Source: Chlorokybus atmophyticus (taxonomy: Eukaryota; Streptophyta; Chlorokybophyceae; Chlorokybales; Chlorokybaceae). From it: DNA of 39,385 bases. The notes under the pieces are model-generated. The model saw nothing but the letters and a program-made list of their open reading frames with translations. It made no database searches and was not told where the DNA came from. The position numbers were made by a program, and so were the translations under genes. This document shows positions 1-9,550 of this stretch, one piece after another; within the stretch, counting starts at the first letter, position 1, and each line of letters opens with the position of its first letter. The stretch covers positions 54,880 through 94,264 of the forward strand of contig RHPI01000975.1 of NCBI GenBank assembly GCA_009103225.1. Direction: 5' to 3'.

Positions 1-52
<52 letters not shown>
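1..52. repeat. (AG)n microsatellite at window edge
   Basis: Pure AG dinucleotide run from the first base. Its mirror is the (CT)n run at 5797-5880. The window or contig probably starts here because the assembly could not cross the repeat. Confidence 0.95.
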
Positions 53-55
<3 letters not shown>

Positions 56-111
56 TTTTGAATCTTGTGCATTTTATTCAAAAATATCCTTTTTGTTTGT
101 GCACCGGTATA

Positions 112-426
112 TTAGTGCAAAAGCATGGCTTGCCACATTTTAGCCTTTAACGCCCCACAGCCGCCCGGCTCGACATGGCGGACACAAGTTTCAACGTTGC
201 AAAAAATGGCGTTTGCATAATCTTCCAACCGAACCAGTGAAACCGATTCCTTTTCCGGGGCGGTGCTGTTAAACACAACAGATCTTGAGGAAAACCCCAG
301 TCGGGACCCCGAAACGGGGTTGAGAACCTCGACAATCCGATACCCAAGCCGTCGTATTCTGGTAACTTTCCTCGGACATTTGGGACCCAACGGTGTCTTT
401 ACTCCGTTAAGGGCCCATACAACCAC
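112..426 (-). CDS. Uncharacterised 104-codon ORF outside the pogo element, left-arm copy
   Basis: An open frame of 104 codons lying between the (AG)n tract and the pogo element end. I recognise no family. It starts at an ATG, is fairly rich in basic residues, and has several Cys and His residues near the C-terminus. An AATAAA-like signal lies just downstream on the coding strand, near 70-76. The identical frame exists on the right arm, but the arms are near-identical so this is not independent evidence of selection. It may be a terminal exon of a host gene that the transposon landed beside, or chance. Confidence 0.25.
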   Translation of the reverse strand: MVVWALNGVKTPLGPKCPRKVTRIRRLGYRIVEVLNPVSGSRLGFSSRSVVFNSTAPEKESVSLVRLEDYANAIFCNVETCVRHVEPGGCGALKAKMWQAMLLH

Positions 427-463
427 ATAAAAACTGTAGTGCTAGCCCGGTTCAATGATGGGT

Positions 464-590
464 TACCGTATTTGCCCGGATAGAAGCCCCCCCCGAATAC
501 AAGCCCCCCTGGCAAAAAAAGGTGGTGGGCCTGTGTAAACACTTACTAGCCCCCCCGACCGTTTACAAGCCCCCCTTTTCAGACCAGCTG
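464..590. repeat. Terminal region of a pogo-type DNA transposon, left arm
   Basis: The element end reads TACCGTATTTGCCCGG from 464 inward. It is followed by several C-rich blocks of the form ACAAGCCCCCC, which are probably transposase-binding subterminal repeats. The same TACCGTATTT start with C-runs occurs again at 13840. TA is the expected target-site duplication for the Tc1/mariner-pogo group and TA is the first dinucleotide here. Its mirror lies at 5259-5385. The outer flank is also mirrored, so flanking sequence cannot be used to test for a true two-ended insertion. Confidence 0.65.
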
Positions 591-738
591 CTCTTACCCA
601 AACTGTATGTATAGATCATGTGCATTGAGCAAGCGTATGTGTGCAATGACCAAGGCATAAACTTCAACACTGCATGCATGCACGATAATGCTGAAATGGA
701 TGGGTTCAATATAGCAACACACTCTGAACATACAGCCT

Positions 739-3124
739 CTAGACCTCACTATCTGAGTCAGTAAGGCACTCACTGTCACTACTGATCTCCTGCACCTTTT
801 TACTGCCCTCATCATCTACTGCAGACTTGGAGACTTCCTTCTCTTTCTCCATACGCGCTGCGCGCTCATTCTCCGCATCCTCCAACACTTGCTGCTCTTC
901 AAGGGGCAGGTCCTCAAAGGGTAGAAGCTCATCCTCCTCCTCTCCGACCACATGCAGATGCTCGTCGACGATGTCATCCTGGCTGCCATCCATGTCATGA
1001 CTCAAACCACATTTGACAAATGACTTCTTGATGAGTTCAACGGGAATCTTCTCCCAGCTTCTGCGAACCCACTCGCACAACTGTGCTTCATTTGGTGGGC
1101 GTTGATGCCCAGCTGGTGTGAAGGTGTGCTGGCTGGCATCCGCCATCCACATGGTGAACTGTGTAATGCCCAAGTCAGCACTTTATCATCTTACAATGCA
1201 CACACGCGCAACAGGCTTCACTTCTCTCACCTCAGCACGCATCAAACCCTTGAAAGGCTTGTTGATTGAGACGTCAAGGGGTTGGACAATCGATGTGAGA
1301 CCACCAGGAATGACTGCCATATCAATGCGCGCATGCAGAGCATCTTGTTTGACACTGTCACACAAGTGAGCACTGAAGCTATCCCACACCAACAGCGCGC
1401 GCTGACCAAACACCTGCCATACACATACACGCGCACGGTCACAAGCATGATGAGCACACATGCATGACTGACACTTGTGTGTAGACAACAACTACCCACC
1501 TGTTTGGGGCGTTTCTTCAACACCTGTTGGACGTACAACTGCGACAAGGCTTCATTCATCCATCCCTTTGGGTTGGCCCACACAATGACCCCTACTGGCT
1601 TGAGGTCTCGCGGCACGGTTGCGCGCTTGAATATGATGACAGGCAACAATTTGGAACCATCGGCCGCACATCCAAGCACCACTGTCATGTTCTTCTTCTC
1701 ATGGCCAGTACCCTTCACATGCACATCTCTACTACCACATTGATTGATGGTTGTGCCGGCAATGAGGTTGTAAGGCATAGGAGTTTCATCTACATTCAAG
1801 ATAGCAGGCAGGCCATACTTGTTGGCAGCACGCATTGTGGTGACATACCGCCGAAAGGCATCCACTTTCTCAACCACATCTTTGGGCAAGCGTTGAGCAA
1901 CTTTGGTGCGCCTTCGCGTCACCAAATCGTGCCGCCTCATGAAGCGGCGTAGCCAACCCAAGGATGCTTTGATAGTGACTTGCTCTTCTTCATCATGGTC
2001 CTCATTCCATCTTCTGATCAATTTGCGCGCATGCTCCTGTTTATAACATACAACACATTATTGCAACGTTGCACAGTCACATATACAACCAACGCATGCA
2101 AGACATGTTCATACCTGAACCATTGGTGCACTGACTGCTAGCCCTCTTGTGCGTTGGTCTATCACATACTTCATGCATCCCTCGTCAATCATAGGAGCTT
2201 CGGCTGCCTTGCCCCCACCCTTTAGCCTAAAGCGCACCTGTGAGTTGCCTTCAATGGCAGCTCTGTTTTCCACCCATCTGCGCAAGCTCTTCGCTGACAC
2301 GGTTGTCTTGCGTGCAACCTCTTTCTTGGACCAGCCTTGATCCAGCAGGCGTAAAACCTTTTGCTGCAAATAGTTGGGGAGTGAGAAGAGAGCAGCAAGT
2401 GCGGATGTGACTGACACATGTGACTGAGTGCATGCATGTGCACCGAGTGCATCCATGTGACCGAGTGCATGCATGTGCACTGCGTGCATGTGACTGCGTG
2501 CATCCATGTGACCGAGTGCATTCACGTGCACTGAGTGCAATTATGTGACTGAGTGCATGCATGTGACTGAGTGCATGCATGTGACTCGAGTACATGCATG
2601 TGACTGCGTGCATGTATGTGACTGAGTGCATGCATGTCCATCGAGTACATGCATGTGACAGAGACAATGCGCATCATGTAGCATGGCAGGAGAGCAATGA
2701 TTATATGCAATAACTGTGCAATGACTGAGTGCCGCCGCCGCCGCCGCAGCAGCAGCCGCCTGTGATGATCAGGATGCAGAAGAGCGTCACGCTGGCGGTG
2801 AGCGCCCCGTAGGCGTTAGCCGCAGGGAGGCACCTTCAGAGCGTGGCGCACAAAAGCAGAAGAAGAATATCCGCAACCAGTTCACCAACTGGCAGAAGGT
2901 GCGTGCATGCTCATGCATTCTGTCTCTCAACGTCATGCACNAATGCATGAGCATGCACGCACCTTCTGCCAGTTGGTGAACTGGTTGCGGATATTCTTCT
3001 TCTGCTTTTGTGCGCCACGCTCTGAAGGTGCCTCCCTGCGGCTAACGCCTACGGGGCGCTCACCGCCAGCATGACGCTCTTCTGCATCCAAATTATCACA
3101 GGCGGCTGCGGCGGCGGCACTCAG
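739..3124 (-). CDS. pogo/Tigger-like DDE transposase, copy B (body on left arm, first exon on right arm)
   Basis: This is the minus-strand mirror of copy A. The body exons are 2363-2115, 2036-1500, 1413-1231 and 1158-739, joined by introns of 72-86 bp with GT-AG ends. The first is a helix-turn-helix exon, then a CENP-B-type DNA-binding segment, then the DDE catalytic domain: first Asp in NVDETPMPY, second in LLVWDSFSAH, third in the PLDVSINKPFK block. The C-terminus is acidic and ends in a Glu/Ser/Asp-rich tail. An in-phase N-terminal exon ending in the residues NQFTNWQK lies on the other arm at 3124-2963, so the complete gene crosses the palindrome centre. No ATG was found for that exon, so the true start is unknown. 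Substitutions relative to copy A include Ser/Asn beside the second Asp. Confidence 0.75.
2405..2665. repeat. About 18-bp minisatellite (GTGCATGCATGTGACTGA type), left arm
   Basis: About fourteen imperfect copies of an 18-bp unit of the form GAGTGCATGCATGTGACT. All reading frames through it are open and encode His/Met/Ser/Cys-rich low-complexity peptides, which I treat as non-coding. It lies in the large first intron of the transposase genes. Confidence 0.9.
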
Positions 3125-5110
3125 TCATTGCACAGTTATTGCATATAATCATTGCTCTCCTACCATGCTACATGATGCGCATTGTCTCTGTCACATGCAT
3201 ATACTCGATGGACATGCATGCACTCAGTCACATACATGCACGCAGTCACATGCATGTACTCGAGTCACATGCATGCACTCAGTCACATGCATGCACTCAG
3301 TCACATAATTGCACTCAGTGCACGTGAATGCACTCGGTCACATGGATGCACGCAGTCACATGCACGCAGTGCACATGCATGCACTCGGTCACATGGATGC
3401 ACTCGGTGCACATGCATGCACTCAGTCACATGTGTCAGTCACATCCGCACTTGCTGCTCTCTTCTCACTCCCCAACTATTTGCAGCAAAAGGTTTTACGC
3501 CTGCTGGATCAAGGCTGGTCCAAGAAAGAGGTTGCACGCAAGACAACCGTGTCAGCGAAAAGCTTGCGCAGATGGGTGGAAAACAGAGCTGCCATTGAAG
3601 GCAACTCACAGGTGCGCTTTAGGCTAAAGGGTGGGGGCAAGGCAGCCGAAGCTCCTATGATTGACGAGGGATGCATAGAGTATGTGATAGACCAACGCAC
3701 AAGAGGGCTAGCAGTCAGTGCACCAATGGTTCAGGTATGAACATGTCTTGCATGCGTTGGTTGTATATGTGACTGTGCAACGTTGCAATAATGTGTTGTA
3801 TGTTATGAACAGGAGCATGCGCGCAAATTGATCAGAAGATGGAATGAGGACCATGATGAAGAAGAGCAAGTTACTATCAAAGCATCCTTGGGTTGGCTAC
3901 GCCGCTTCATGAGGCGGCACGATTTGGTGACGCGAAGGCGCACCAAAGTTGCTCAACGCTTGCCCAAAGATGTGGTTGAGAAAGTGGATGCCTTTCGGCG
4001 GTATGTCACCACAATGCGTGCTGCCAACAAGTATGGCCTGCCTGCTATCTTGAATGTAGATGAAACTCCTATGCCTTACAACCTCATTGCCGGCACAACC
4101 ATCAATCAATGTGGTAGTAGAGATGTGCATGTGAAGGGTACTGGCCATGAGAAGAAGAACATGACAGTGGTGCTTGGATGTGCGGCCGATGGTTCCAAAT
4201 TGTTGCCTGTCATCATATTCAAGCGCGCAACCGTGCCGCGAGACCTCAAGCCAGTAGGGGTCATTGTGTGGGCCAACCCAAAGGGATGGATGAATGAAGC
4301 CTTGTCGCAGTTGTACGTCCAACAGGTGTTGAAGAAACGCCCCAAACAGGTGGGTAGTTGTTGTCTACATACAAGTGTCAGTCATGCATGTGTGCTCATC
4401 ATGCTTGTGACCGTGTGCGTGTATGTGTATGGCAGGTGTTTGGTCAGCGCGCGCTGTTGGTGTGGGATAGCTTCAATGCTCACTTGTGTGACAGTGTCAA
4501 ACAAGATGCTCTGCATGCGCGCATTGATATGGCAGTCATTCCTGGTGGTCTCACATCGATTGTCCAACCCCTTGACGTCTCAATCAACAAGCCTTTCAAG
4601 GGTTTGATGCGTGCTGAGGTGAGAGAAGTGAAGCCTGTTGCGCGTGTGTGCATTGTAAGATGATAAAGTGCTGACTTGGGCATTACACAGTTCACCATGT
4701 GGATGGCGGATGCCAGCCAGCACACCTTCACACCAGCTGGGCATCAACGCCCACCAAATGAAGCACAGTTGTGCGAGTGGGTTCACAGAAGCTGGGAGAA
4801 GATTCCCGTTGAACTCATCAAGAAGTCATTTGTCAAATGTGGTTTGAGTCATGACATGGATGGCAGCCAGGATGACATCGTCGACGAGCATCTGCATGTG
4901 GTCGGAGAGGAGGAGGATGAGCTTCTACCCTTTGAGGACCTGCCCCTTGAAGAGCAGCAAGTGTTGGAGGATGCGGAGAATGAGCGCGCAGCGCGTATGG
5001 AGAAAGAGAAGGAAGTCTCCAAGTCTGCAGTAGATGATGAGGGCAGTAAAAAGGTGCAGGAGATCAGTAGTGACAGTGAGTGCCTTACTGACTCAGATAG
5101 TGAGGTCTAG
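2725..5110 (+). CDS. pogo/Tigger-like DDE transposase, copy A (first exon on left arm, body on right arm)
   Basis: A DDE_1-type transposase that would cut and paste its element at TA sites in the nucleus. Proposed exons are 2725-2898, 3486-3734, 3813-4349, 4436-4618 and 4691-5110, all phase 0 with GT-AG introns (587, 78, 86 and 72 bp), giving about 520 residues. Exon 1 ends NQFTNWQK and continues into QKVLRLLDQGWSKKEVARK, forming one helix-turn-helix of the Fxxxxk-vlrll...KSLRRW type. Exon 2 has the CENP-B-like GWLRRFMRRHDL segment and the first catalytic Asp (NVDETPMPY). Exon 3 has the second Asp (VWDSFNAH) and the PGGLTSIVQPLD third-Asp block. Exon 4 is an acidic tail. The body is free of stops. 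The start is unresolved: exon 1 is open back to a TGA at 2722 with no ATG. Each gene's exon 1 lies inside the other gene's first intron. Confidence 0.75.
3184..3444. repeat. About 18-bp minisatellite, right arm
   Basis: Mirror of the left-arm minisatellite, again about fourteen units. It lies directly upstream of the helix-turn-helix exon. A good acceptor (CTATTTGCAG, ending 3485) follows it. Confidence 0.9.
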
Positions 5111-5258
5111 AGGCTGTATGTTCAGAGTGTGTTGCTATATTGAACCCATCCATTTCAGCATTATCGTGCATGCATGCAGTGTTGAAGTTTATGCCTTGGT
5201 CATTGCACACATACGCTTGCTCAATGCACATGATCTATACATACAGTTTGGGTAAGAG

Positions 5259-5385
5259 CAGCTGGTCTGAAAAGGGGGGCTTGTAAACGGTCGGGGGGGC
5301 TAGTAAGTGTTTACACAGGCCCACCACCTTTTTTTGCCAGGGGGGCTTGTATTCGGGGGGGGCTTCTATCCGGGCAAATACGGTA
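5259..5385. repeat. Terminal region of a pogo-type DNA transposon, right arm
   Basis: Inverted copy of 464-590, ending AAATACGGTA at 5385. With the left copy it would make 464-5385 look like a 4.9-kb element with terminal inverted repeats. This is a by-product of the larger palindrome, because the flanks outside are mirrored too. Confidence 0.65.
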
Positions 5386-5422
5386 ACCCATCATTGAACC
5401 GGGCTAGCACTACAGTTTTTAT

Positions 5423-5737
5423 GTGGTTGTATGGGCCCTTAACGGAGTAAAGACACCGTTGGGTCCCAAATGTCCGAGGAAAGTTACCAGAATACGACGG
5501 CTTGGGTATCGGATTGTCGAGGTTCTCAACCCCGTTTCGGGGTCCCGACTGGGGTTTTCCTCAAGATCTGTTGTGTTTAACAGCACCGCCCCGGAAAAGG
5601 AATCGGTTTCACTGGTTCGGTTGGAAGATTATGCAAACGCCATTTTTTGCAACGTTGAAACTTGTGTCCGCCATGTCGAGCCGGGCGGCTGTGGGGCGTT
5701 AAAGGCTAAAATGTGGCAAGCCATGCTTTTGCACTAA
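5423..5737 (+). CDS. Uncharacterised 104-codon ORF outside the pogo element, right-arm copy
   Basis: Same frame as the left-arm copy. It starts at ATG, ends TAA at 5735-5737, and is followed by GAATAAAATGC near 5770, a possible polyadenylation signal. No family is recognised. A second overlapping frame (5502-5702) is also open, which weakens the coding case. Confidence 0.25.
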   Translation: MVVWALNGVKTPLGPKCPRKVTRIRRLGYRIVEVLNPVSGSRLGFSSRSVVFNSTAPEKESVSLVRLEDYANAIFCNVETCVRHVEPGGCGALKAKMWQAMLLH

Positions 5738-5793
5738 TATACCGGTGCACAAACAAAAAGGATATTTTTGAATAAAATGCACAAGATTCAAAA

Positions 5794-5796
<3 letters not shown>

Positions 5797-5861
<65 letters not shown>

Positions 5862-5880
5862 TCTCTTTCTCTCTCTCTCT
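5797..5880. repeat. (CT)n microsatellite
   Basis: CT dinucleotide run with two interruptions near 5858 and 5867. It forms the outer edge of the right palindrome arm. Confidence 0.95.
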
Positions 5881-7006
5881 CACATATAAACATATGAAAA
5901 TGACGTAATGCATAAATGTGCAAAAGCATGCGAGCTTCGCGCATGCAATGAATGAAAGTTTTAATTATACTTGTATACATTTTATTGTGCTTGCACAGAG
6001 CGCATGCAAATGTCACAGTAGTTTGCTTGCTGGATGTGAAAAAGCTTGCACGGTTCGTGCGCAAAAAGTACAATAATACGCTTGGATTACTCAACCACAC
6101 CTAAATATATCAAAAGAGCGCATCCATGTGTATCAACAGCATGCTTGTTATTATGTATAAATTACAATTGAACATCATACTTTTACATGCACAAAGGTCT
6201 ATCAATATTATACATGGTCATTCCACCTAACAAACCATTATAATATAAGATATAATTGACAAATAATGTGCATGTCGTTTATCGATTATTTGATAGTAAC
6301 AAACAATGCAACTTGTAAGCAAACAAGGTGCATGGGTGTGTGGAAAGGCTTTGTGCGCATTAAAAAACCATTGACACTTACATTATTGCCCGCCTATGCC
6401 GACAGTAAGAGCACACACATGTGTGACAAGCCCTTTTTGATATTTTGTTACGATACATATATTTACTGCAACACACGGTTTTATAATATCGTGTGTTGCA
6501 AGTATAAAAAAAGGCATGCAAATGTCATAAACACATTTAATCCATAAATAGAGAGAGAGTGCTAACACTTGAGCACTTTTCGCGCATACATTAAAACCAA
6601 CATCTAAATACACATGTACTTGCATGCGCTACTCATGCATATATAGTACATATATGTACACATTGCATGCATGTGTAACAAATTAAATGCATCAAGCTTT
6701 GAGGAAGTTTTTAAATCTTGCGCGCTTCGTGCATATGTATTAAAAGTAGCACACATGTACTTTCACCAACCTTAATGCGCATGTGCTTATACGCAAATAA
6801 TTTGAATGGTATGTGAGTCTACATAAGATGTTATATGCTAGAATATATACGACTTGCGCACATGTGCTGATACGGATAGTGCATATGTATGACATATAAG
6901 ATGCAGGGATTGTGGCATGCACGAGAGTGTGATGCAAGCAACACACCACGAAACTGCAGAGTTGGAGGCTATACACTGACATTCACAGGTGTGTGACAAC
7001 TTGTCA
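5881..7006. other. AT-rich spacer, no gene seen
   Basis: Rich in short GCATGC, TGCATG and ACATAT motifs. Open frames are short and of biased composition with no recognisable motif. I see no RNA gene. Confidence 0.6.
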
Positions 7007-7209
7007 TGCAAGGGTGTGTCTCGCGGTGGGAGTATATACTCGAATGCATAAAAGTGTCGAGAACGAGAAAAGATAATGGGCAGCCTGTAGGTGCCCAAGC
7101 AGAGGACACCAAAGCTGTAATGCAGTGGTGGGTGAAGGAGACAGTGAGGAGGAAAAATTAATGTGTAGTCTTTCTAGCTTGATAGAGAGTGGTAGTTACT
7201 CAAAAAGCT
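7007..7209 (-). repeat. LTR-like direct repeat, copy 1
   Basis: About 200 bp matching 7947-8150 with scattered differences. On the minus strand the unit begins near TGAGTAACTACCACTC and ends ACACCCTTGCA, consistent with TG...CA retroviral-type ends. Unlike the other copy it has no clear polypurine tract in front of it. Read as a second LTR of the same gypsy family, left by tandem insertion or recombination. Confidence 0.6.
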
Positions 7210-7946
7210 CCTGTACAAGGACGCTTGGGGAAAGCACACAGCAATTACGCAGTATTTGTTTGCGGGGGTAAATAGATAAGAGACGAGATCACACACTATT
7301 AGCACCAAATATGCAAGTGCGAGCACGCACGGTTATAACTGAACAGTGAGTGGAGTGCAAGCAAGCACTGCAGCAGTGTAAGTATGATGCAGTGTGCAGG
7401 TAGCAAATGGGATGGCTACAAGCATGAGAGCAAGAGTGTACACTTATAAGTGCATAGGCAATGCGAGTCCAGGGATAAAAACCTGTCTGTCGGTGCAGCT
7501 GGTACAGTTTTAACAACACATATACAACTATTGCTGGACTACTTGCACTGCGGGGGTTCTACTTTACTGAGCCTCATGCGCTCATCCACCCCAAAGTGGG
7601 CCGACTGGTCAATCTTGGACAATGCCGCCGCAGCTTTTGCTCCAGTACGTCCACTTGCAATTCACTGCCGACGCTACTGGTGGGAGTTGCCTAAGTGGAC
7701 TGACAGGAAGGCCCTCCACCACAGAGACTGCGTCCCCATTAATGGAGGTCAATGCTGGCAGTCGGCTGTCACGCGGCTCGCCGACATAAGGGCTGCGTCC
7801 TGATCGGCGGGGCTCAGGAGCCCAATTGTTGAACATAGTTTGACTGATCCAGATGTCAACAGGGCAACACTAGTGTGTTATGGGGTGCGACAGGAAAGTG
7901 CGATCGGGTCACCACTGTAATAGCTGTTGTGTAAGGAGGCCTCCAC
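7210..7946 (-). other. Sequence between two LTR-like repeats
   Basis: 737 bp between the direct repeats. Minus-strand frames encode short Pro/Arg-rich peptides (e.g. 7836-7609) with no recognisable gag or pol motif. It could be the 5' untranslated region of a second element copy, or the body of a small non-autonomous element bounded by the two repeats. Confidence 0.35.
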
Positions 7947-8143
7947 TGCAGGGTGTGTCTTGCGGTGAGAGTATGTACTCGAATGCGTACAAGTGTTGAT
8001 ACCGAGAAAAGATACCGGGCAGCCTGCAGGGGGCCAAGCAGAGGACACCAAAGCTGTAATGTCGTGGCGGTGAAGGAGACAGTGAGGAGGAAAAATATTT
8101 GTGTGGTCTTTACAGCTTGATAGAGAGTGGTAGTTACTCAACA
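7947..8143 (-). repeat. LTR-like direct repeat, copy 2 (3' LTR of the gypsy fragment)
   Basis: On the minus strand it starts TGTTGAGTAACTACC and ends ACACCCTGCA, so it has TG...CA ends and is about 197 bp. It is directly preceded on that strand by the purine-rich AAGCAGGGGGGAAGC (8144-8160), a polypurine tract of the type that primes plus-strand synthesis. The integrase lies just upstream. This places it as the 3' LTR of the fragment. Confidence 0.65.
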
Positions 8144-8345
8144 AGCTTCCCCCCTGCTTGATTATCGTCCTCGTGATTAGCTTGGCACCAGTGACAGCGC
8201 CATGGCAGCTCCGCGGAGGTGGTGGCAACGTCGGGGTCAACCACAGCAGGTGTGACGCCGAGGCTGCATGCTGGGTGCCAGTATTCCCAACAGGTGTTAC
8301 GCTCCTTCAACGGCTGATCGGTGGAGGCGCACCCGGTGCATTTTA

Positions 8346-9180
8346 TTATACGAACCCGCGGGCGGGTTTTCCCAGACCTTCGATGTACGGGGGATGACAG
8401 GGAAAATAATTATCCACATGATCTGTCATAAAGGTGCCTACAGGGTTATGCAGTATTAGGGTTCCTTGAGCGCGCACCCGAGCCACCTTGTACACCATGC
8501 CGTAGTTGGCTGAGTCCAGGGTGTTGGTGGTTTGCTTCTTGCCGTAAATGTAGTCCCCTCGGTGAAACCTGCAAGTCTGAGGCACGTAGTTGCCGCTGCG
8601 CACGTTTTCGTAGCGGCGCTGGTCTCTGCGTTGCGCAGCCTTGAGGTTGTCCAGGGCAGAGGGTATTGCTGTCACGAGCAGGTTGGCGCGGGTAGTCAGC
8701 ATTTCTATCATGTGGGTGGGTTTGTTAATGATGTCCTCAACTGCCTCTGCAGCATGGCGGACGTGGAAGGGGTGCAATGGTTCCCTTCCAAACATAAGGA
8801 AGTACGAACTAAAGGAGCGCAGGGCTGCTCGGCGGGTACAGCGGTATCCGGGAGCAAGCCAAGGCAAGAATGCATCCCATTGTTCTTGCGGATGGGCAAC
8901 GCAATAATGCCGAAAAGGTTTTTGGGTTGTCTACACCATTTTATTCTGCAAGCCCTTTGGCTTGTGGGTGATCACAGCTGGTGCGGCGGTAATCGATGAG
9001 CGGTTGAAAAGGCTGTAAAATTCCCCCTAGAATTCGGTGCCCTGGTCGGTGAGGAGTTCTGCACAGGCGCCGAACCTGCTGAGTATACGATCAAGGAAGA
9101 CCAACGTCACTGTAGTGGCAAACTTGTTTGGCAGGGGGATAAGCTCGACTCTGATGCACCAGGCGTGCGTTACCTTAGGG
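8346..9180 (-). pseudogene. Ty3/gypsy integrase fragment with two in-frame TAG codons
   Basis: One minus-strand frame from about 9180 to 8346 reads as the second half of a gypsy integrase. It contains the IPLPNKFATTVTLVFLDRIL block, the second catalytic Asp in LLTDQGTEF, the LAER/VQT-like region, and the C-terminal GYRCTRRAALRSF...FGREP block followed by a basic tail. Two TAG codons break it, at 9029-9027 (after GTEF) and 8933-8931 (after NKMV). Both are positions where gypsy integrases often have Gln, the second strongly so (ERxVQT). The catalytic Glu region is changed. No upstream pol was found beyond 9180. A 3' LTR follows. Confidence 0.8.
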
Positions 9181-9425
9181 CAGTTGCTGCAACACTCTGT
9201 TTAAGCAGGCTCTCTGCCGCCGCTGCTGTCTTTGGCCTGGTGTGTGTGGACTGTCTGTGTCTATTAGCGCCCTGCCCTGCACTGGACTGTGATTATTTAT
9301 TCTCGAGGAGCCACGCCGTTCGAGGCGTAATTGGAGAGACAGAGAGAAGACACCATACATGACGGAGCGGCTTTAGACGCTTGCTGAAAACGGGTTCTCT
9401 GTGCTTTTGACTTGTGCGCGTCTGA

Positions 9426-9550
9426 CTTCTCCTGCCTGAGCCAAGCAGCAGCGGAAGGCAGCCCTCCAGGTTGCCAGCAGCTGCTGGCGGCAGGGAGGCT
9501 GCCTTCTGCTGCTGCAAGTAGTGCCGCTTATCGGCTCAGGCAGGAGGAAG
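9426..9550. other. 125-nt nested perfect hairpin
   Basis: Three nested inverted repeats: outer arms 9426-9442 and 9533-9550, middle arms 9445-9467 and 9493-9515 (23 bp, almost perfect), and an inner GCCAGCAGCTGCTGGC palindrome. The RNA would fold into one long stem. It could be a foldback MITE, a small-RNA precursor, or a template-switch product. Flanks have no clear target duplication. Confidence 0.7.

Larger units (their letters stand above)
1..2919. repeat. Left arm of a 2.9-kb inverted repeat
   Basis: The reverse complement of this segment matches 2942-5848 throughout. Matching positions sum to 5849 in the outer part and to 5861 at the centre. The whole 12-bp length difference lies in one GCC/GCA triplet run (10 triplets near 2731-2760, 6 triplets near 3101-3118). 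Elsewhere the arms differ only by scattered substitutions, several of which change amino acids in the transposase. The arm includes about 460 bp outside the transposon end, so the inverted repeat is larger than the element itself. It runs to window base 1 and may extend further. The 22-bp centre (2920-2941) contains one unresolved base. Confidence 0.95.
2942..5848. repeat. Right arm of a 2.9-kb inverted repeat
   Basis: Mirror copy of the left arm, 12 bp shorter because of one triplet-repeat difference. Homology starts at base 2942, directly after the single N, and runs into the (CT)n tract at 5797. Unique sequence begins near 5860-5880. Because the arms are not identical, a simple software duplication of one sequence is unlikely. 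Two alleles joined head to head, or a true inverted duplication, remain possible. Confidence 0.95.

Noticed and set aside
2405-2665. CRISPR array or CRISPR-like spacing
   Set aside because: Units are contiguous 18-mers with no unique spacers, in a eukaryotic intron.
2109-3740. His/Met/Cys-rich open frames through the 2405-2665 and 3184-3444 minisatellites
   Set aside because: All frames of the 18-bp unit are open because its length is a multiple of three; composition is repeat-driven and a good acceptor lies after it.
464-5385. A single 4.9-kb composite transposon with two transposase genes and terminal inverted repeats
   Set aside because: The mirrored sequence continues about 460 bp beyond both ends, so the symmetry comes from a larger inverted duplication rather than from the element.
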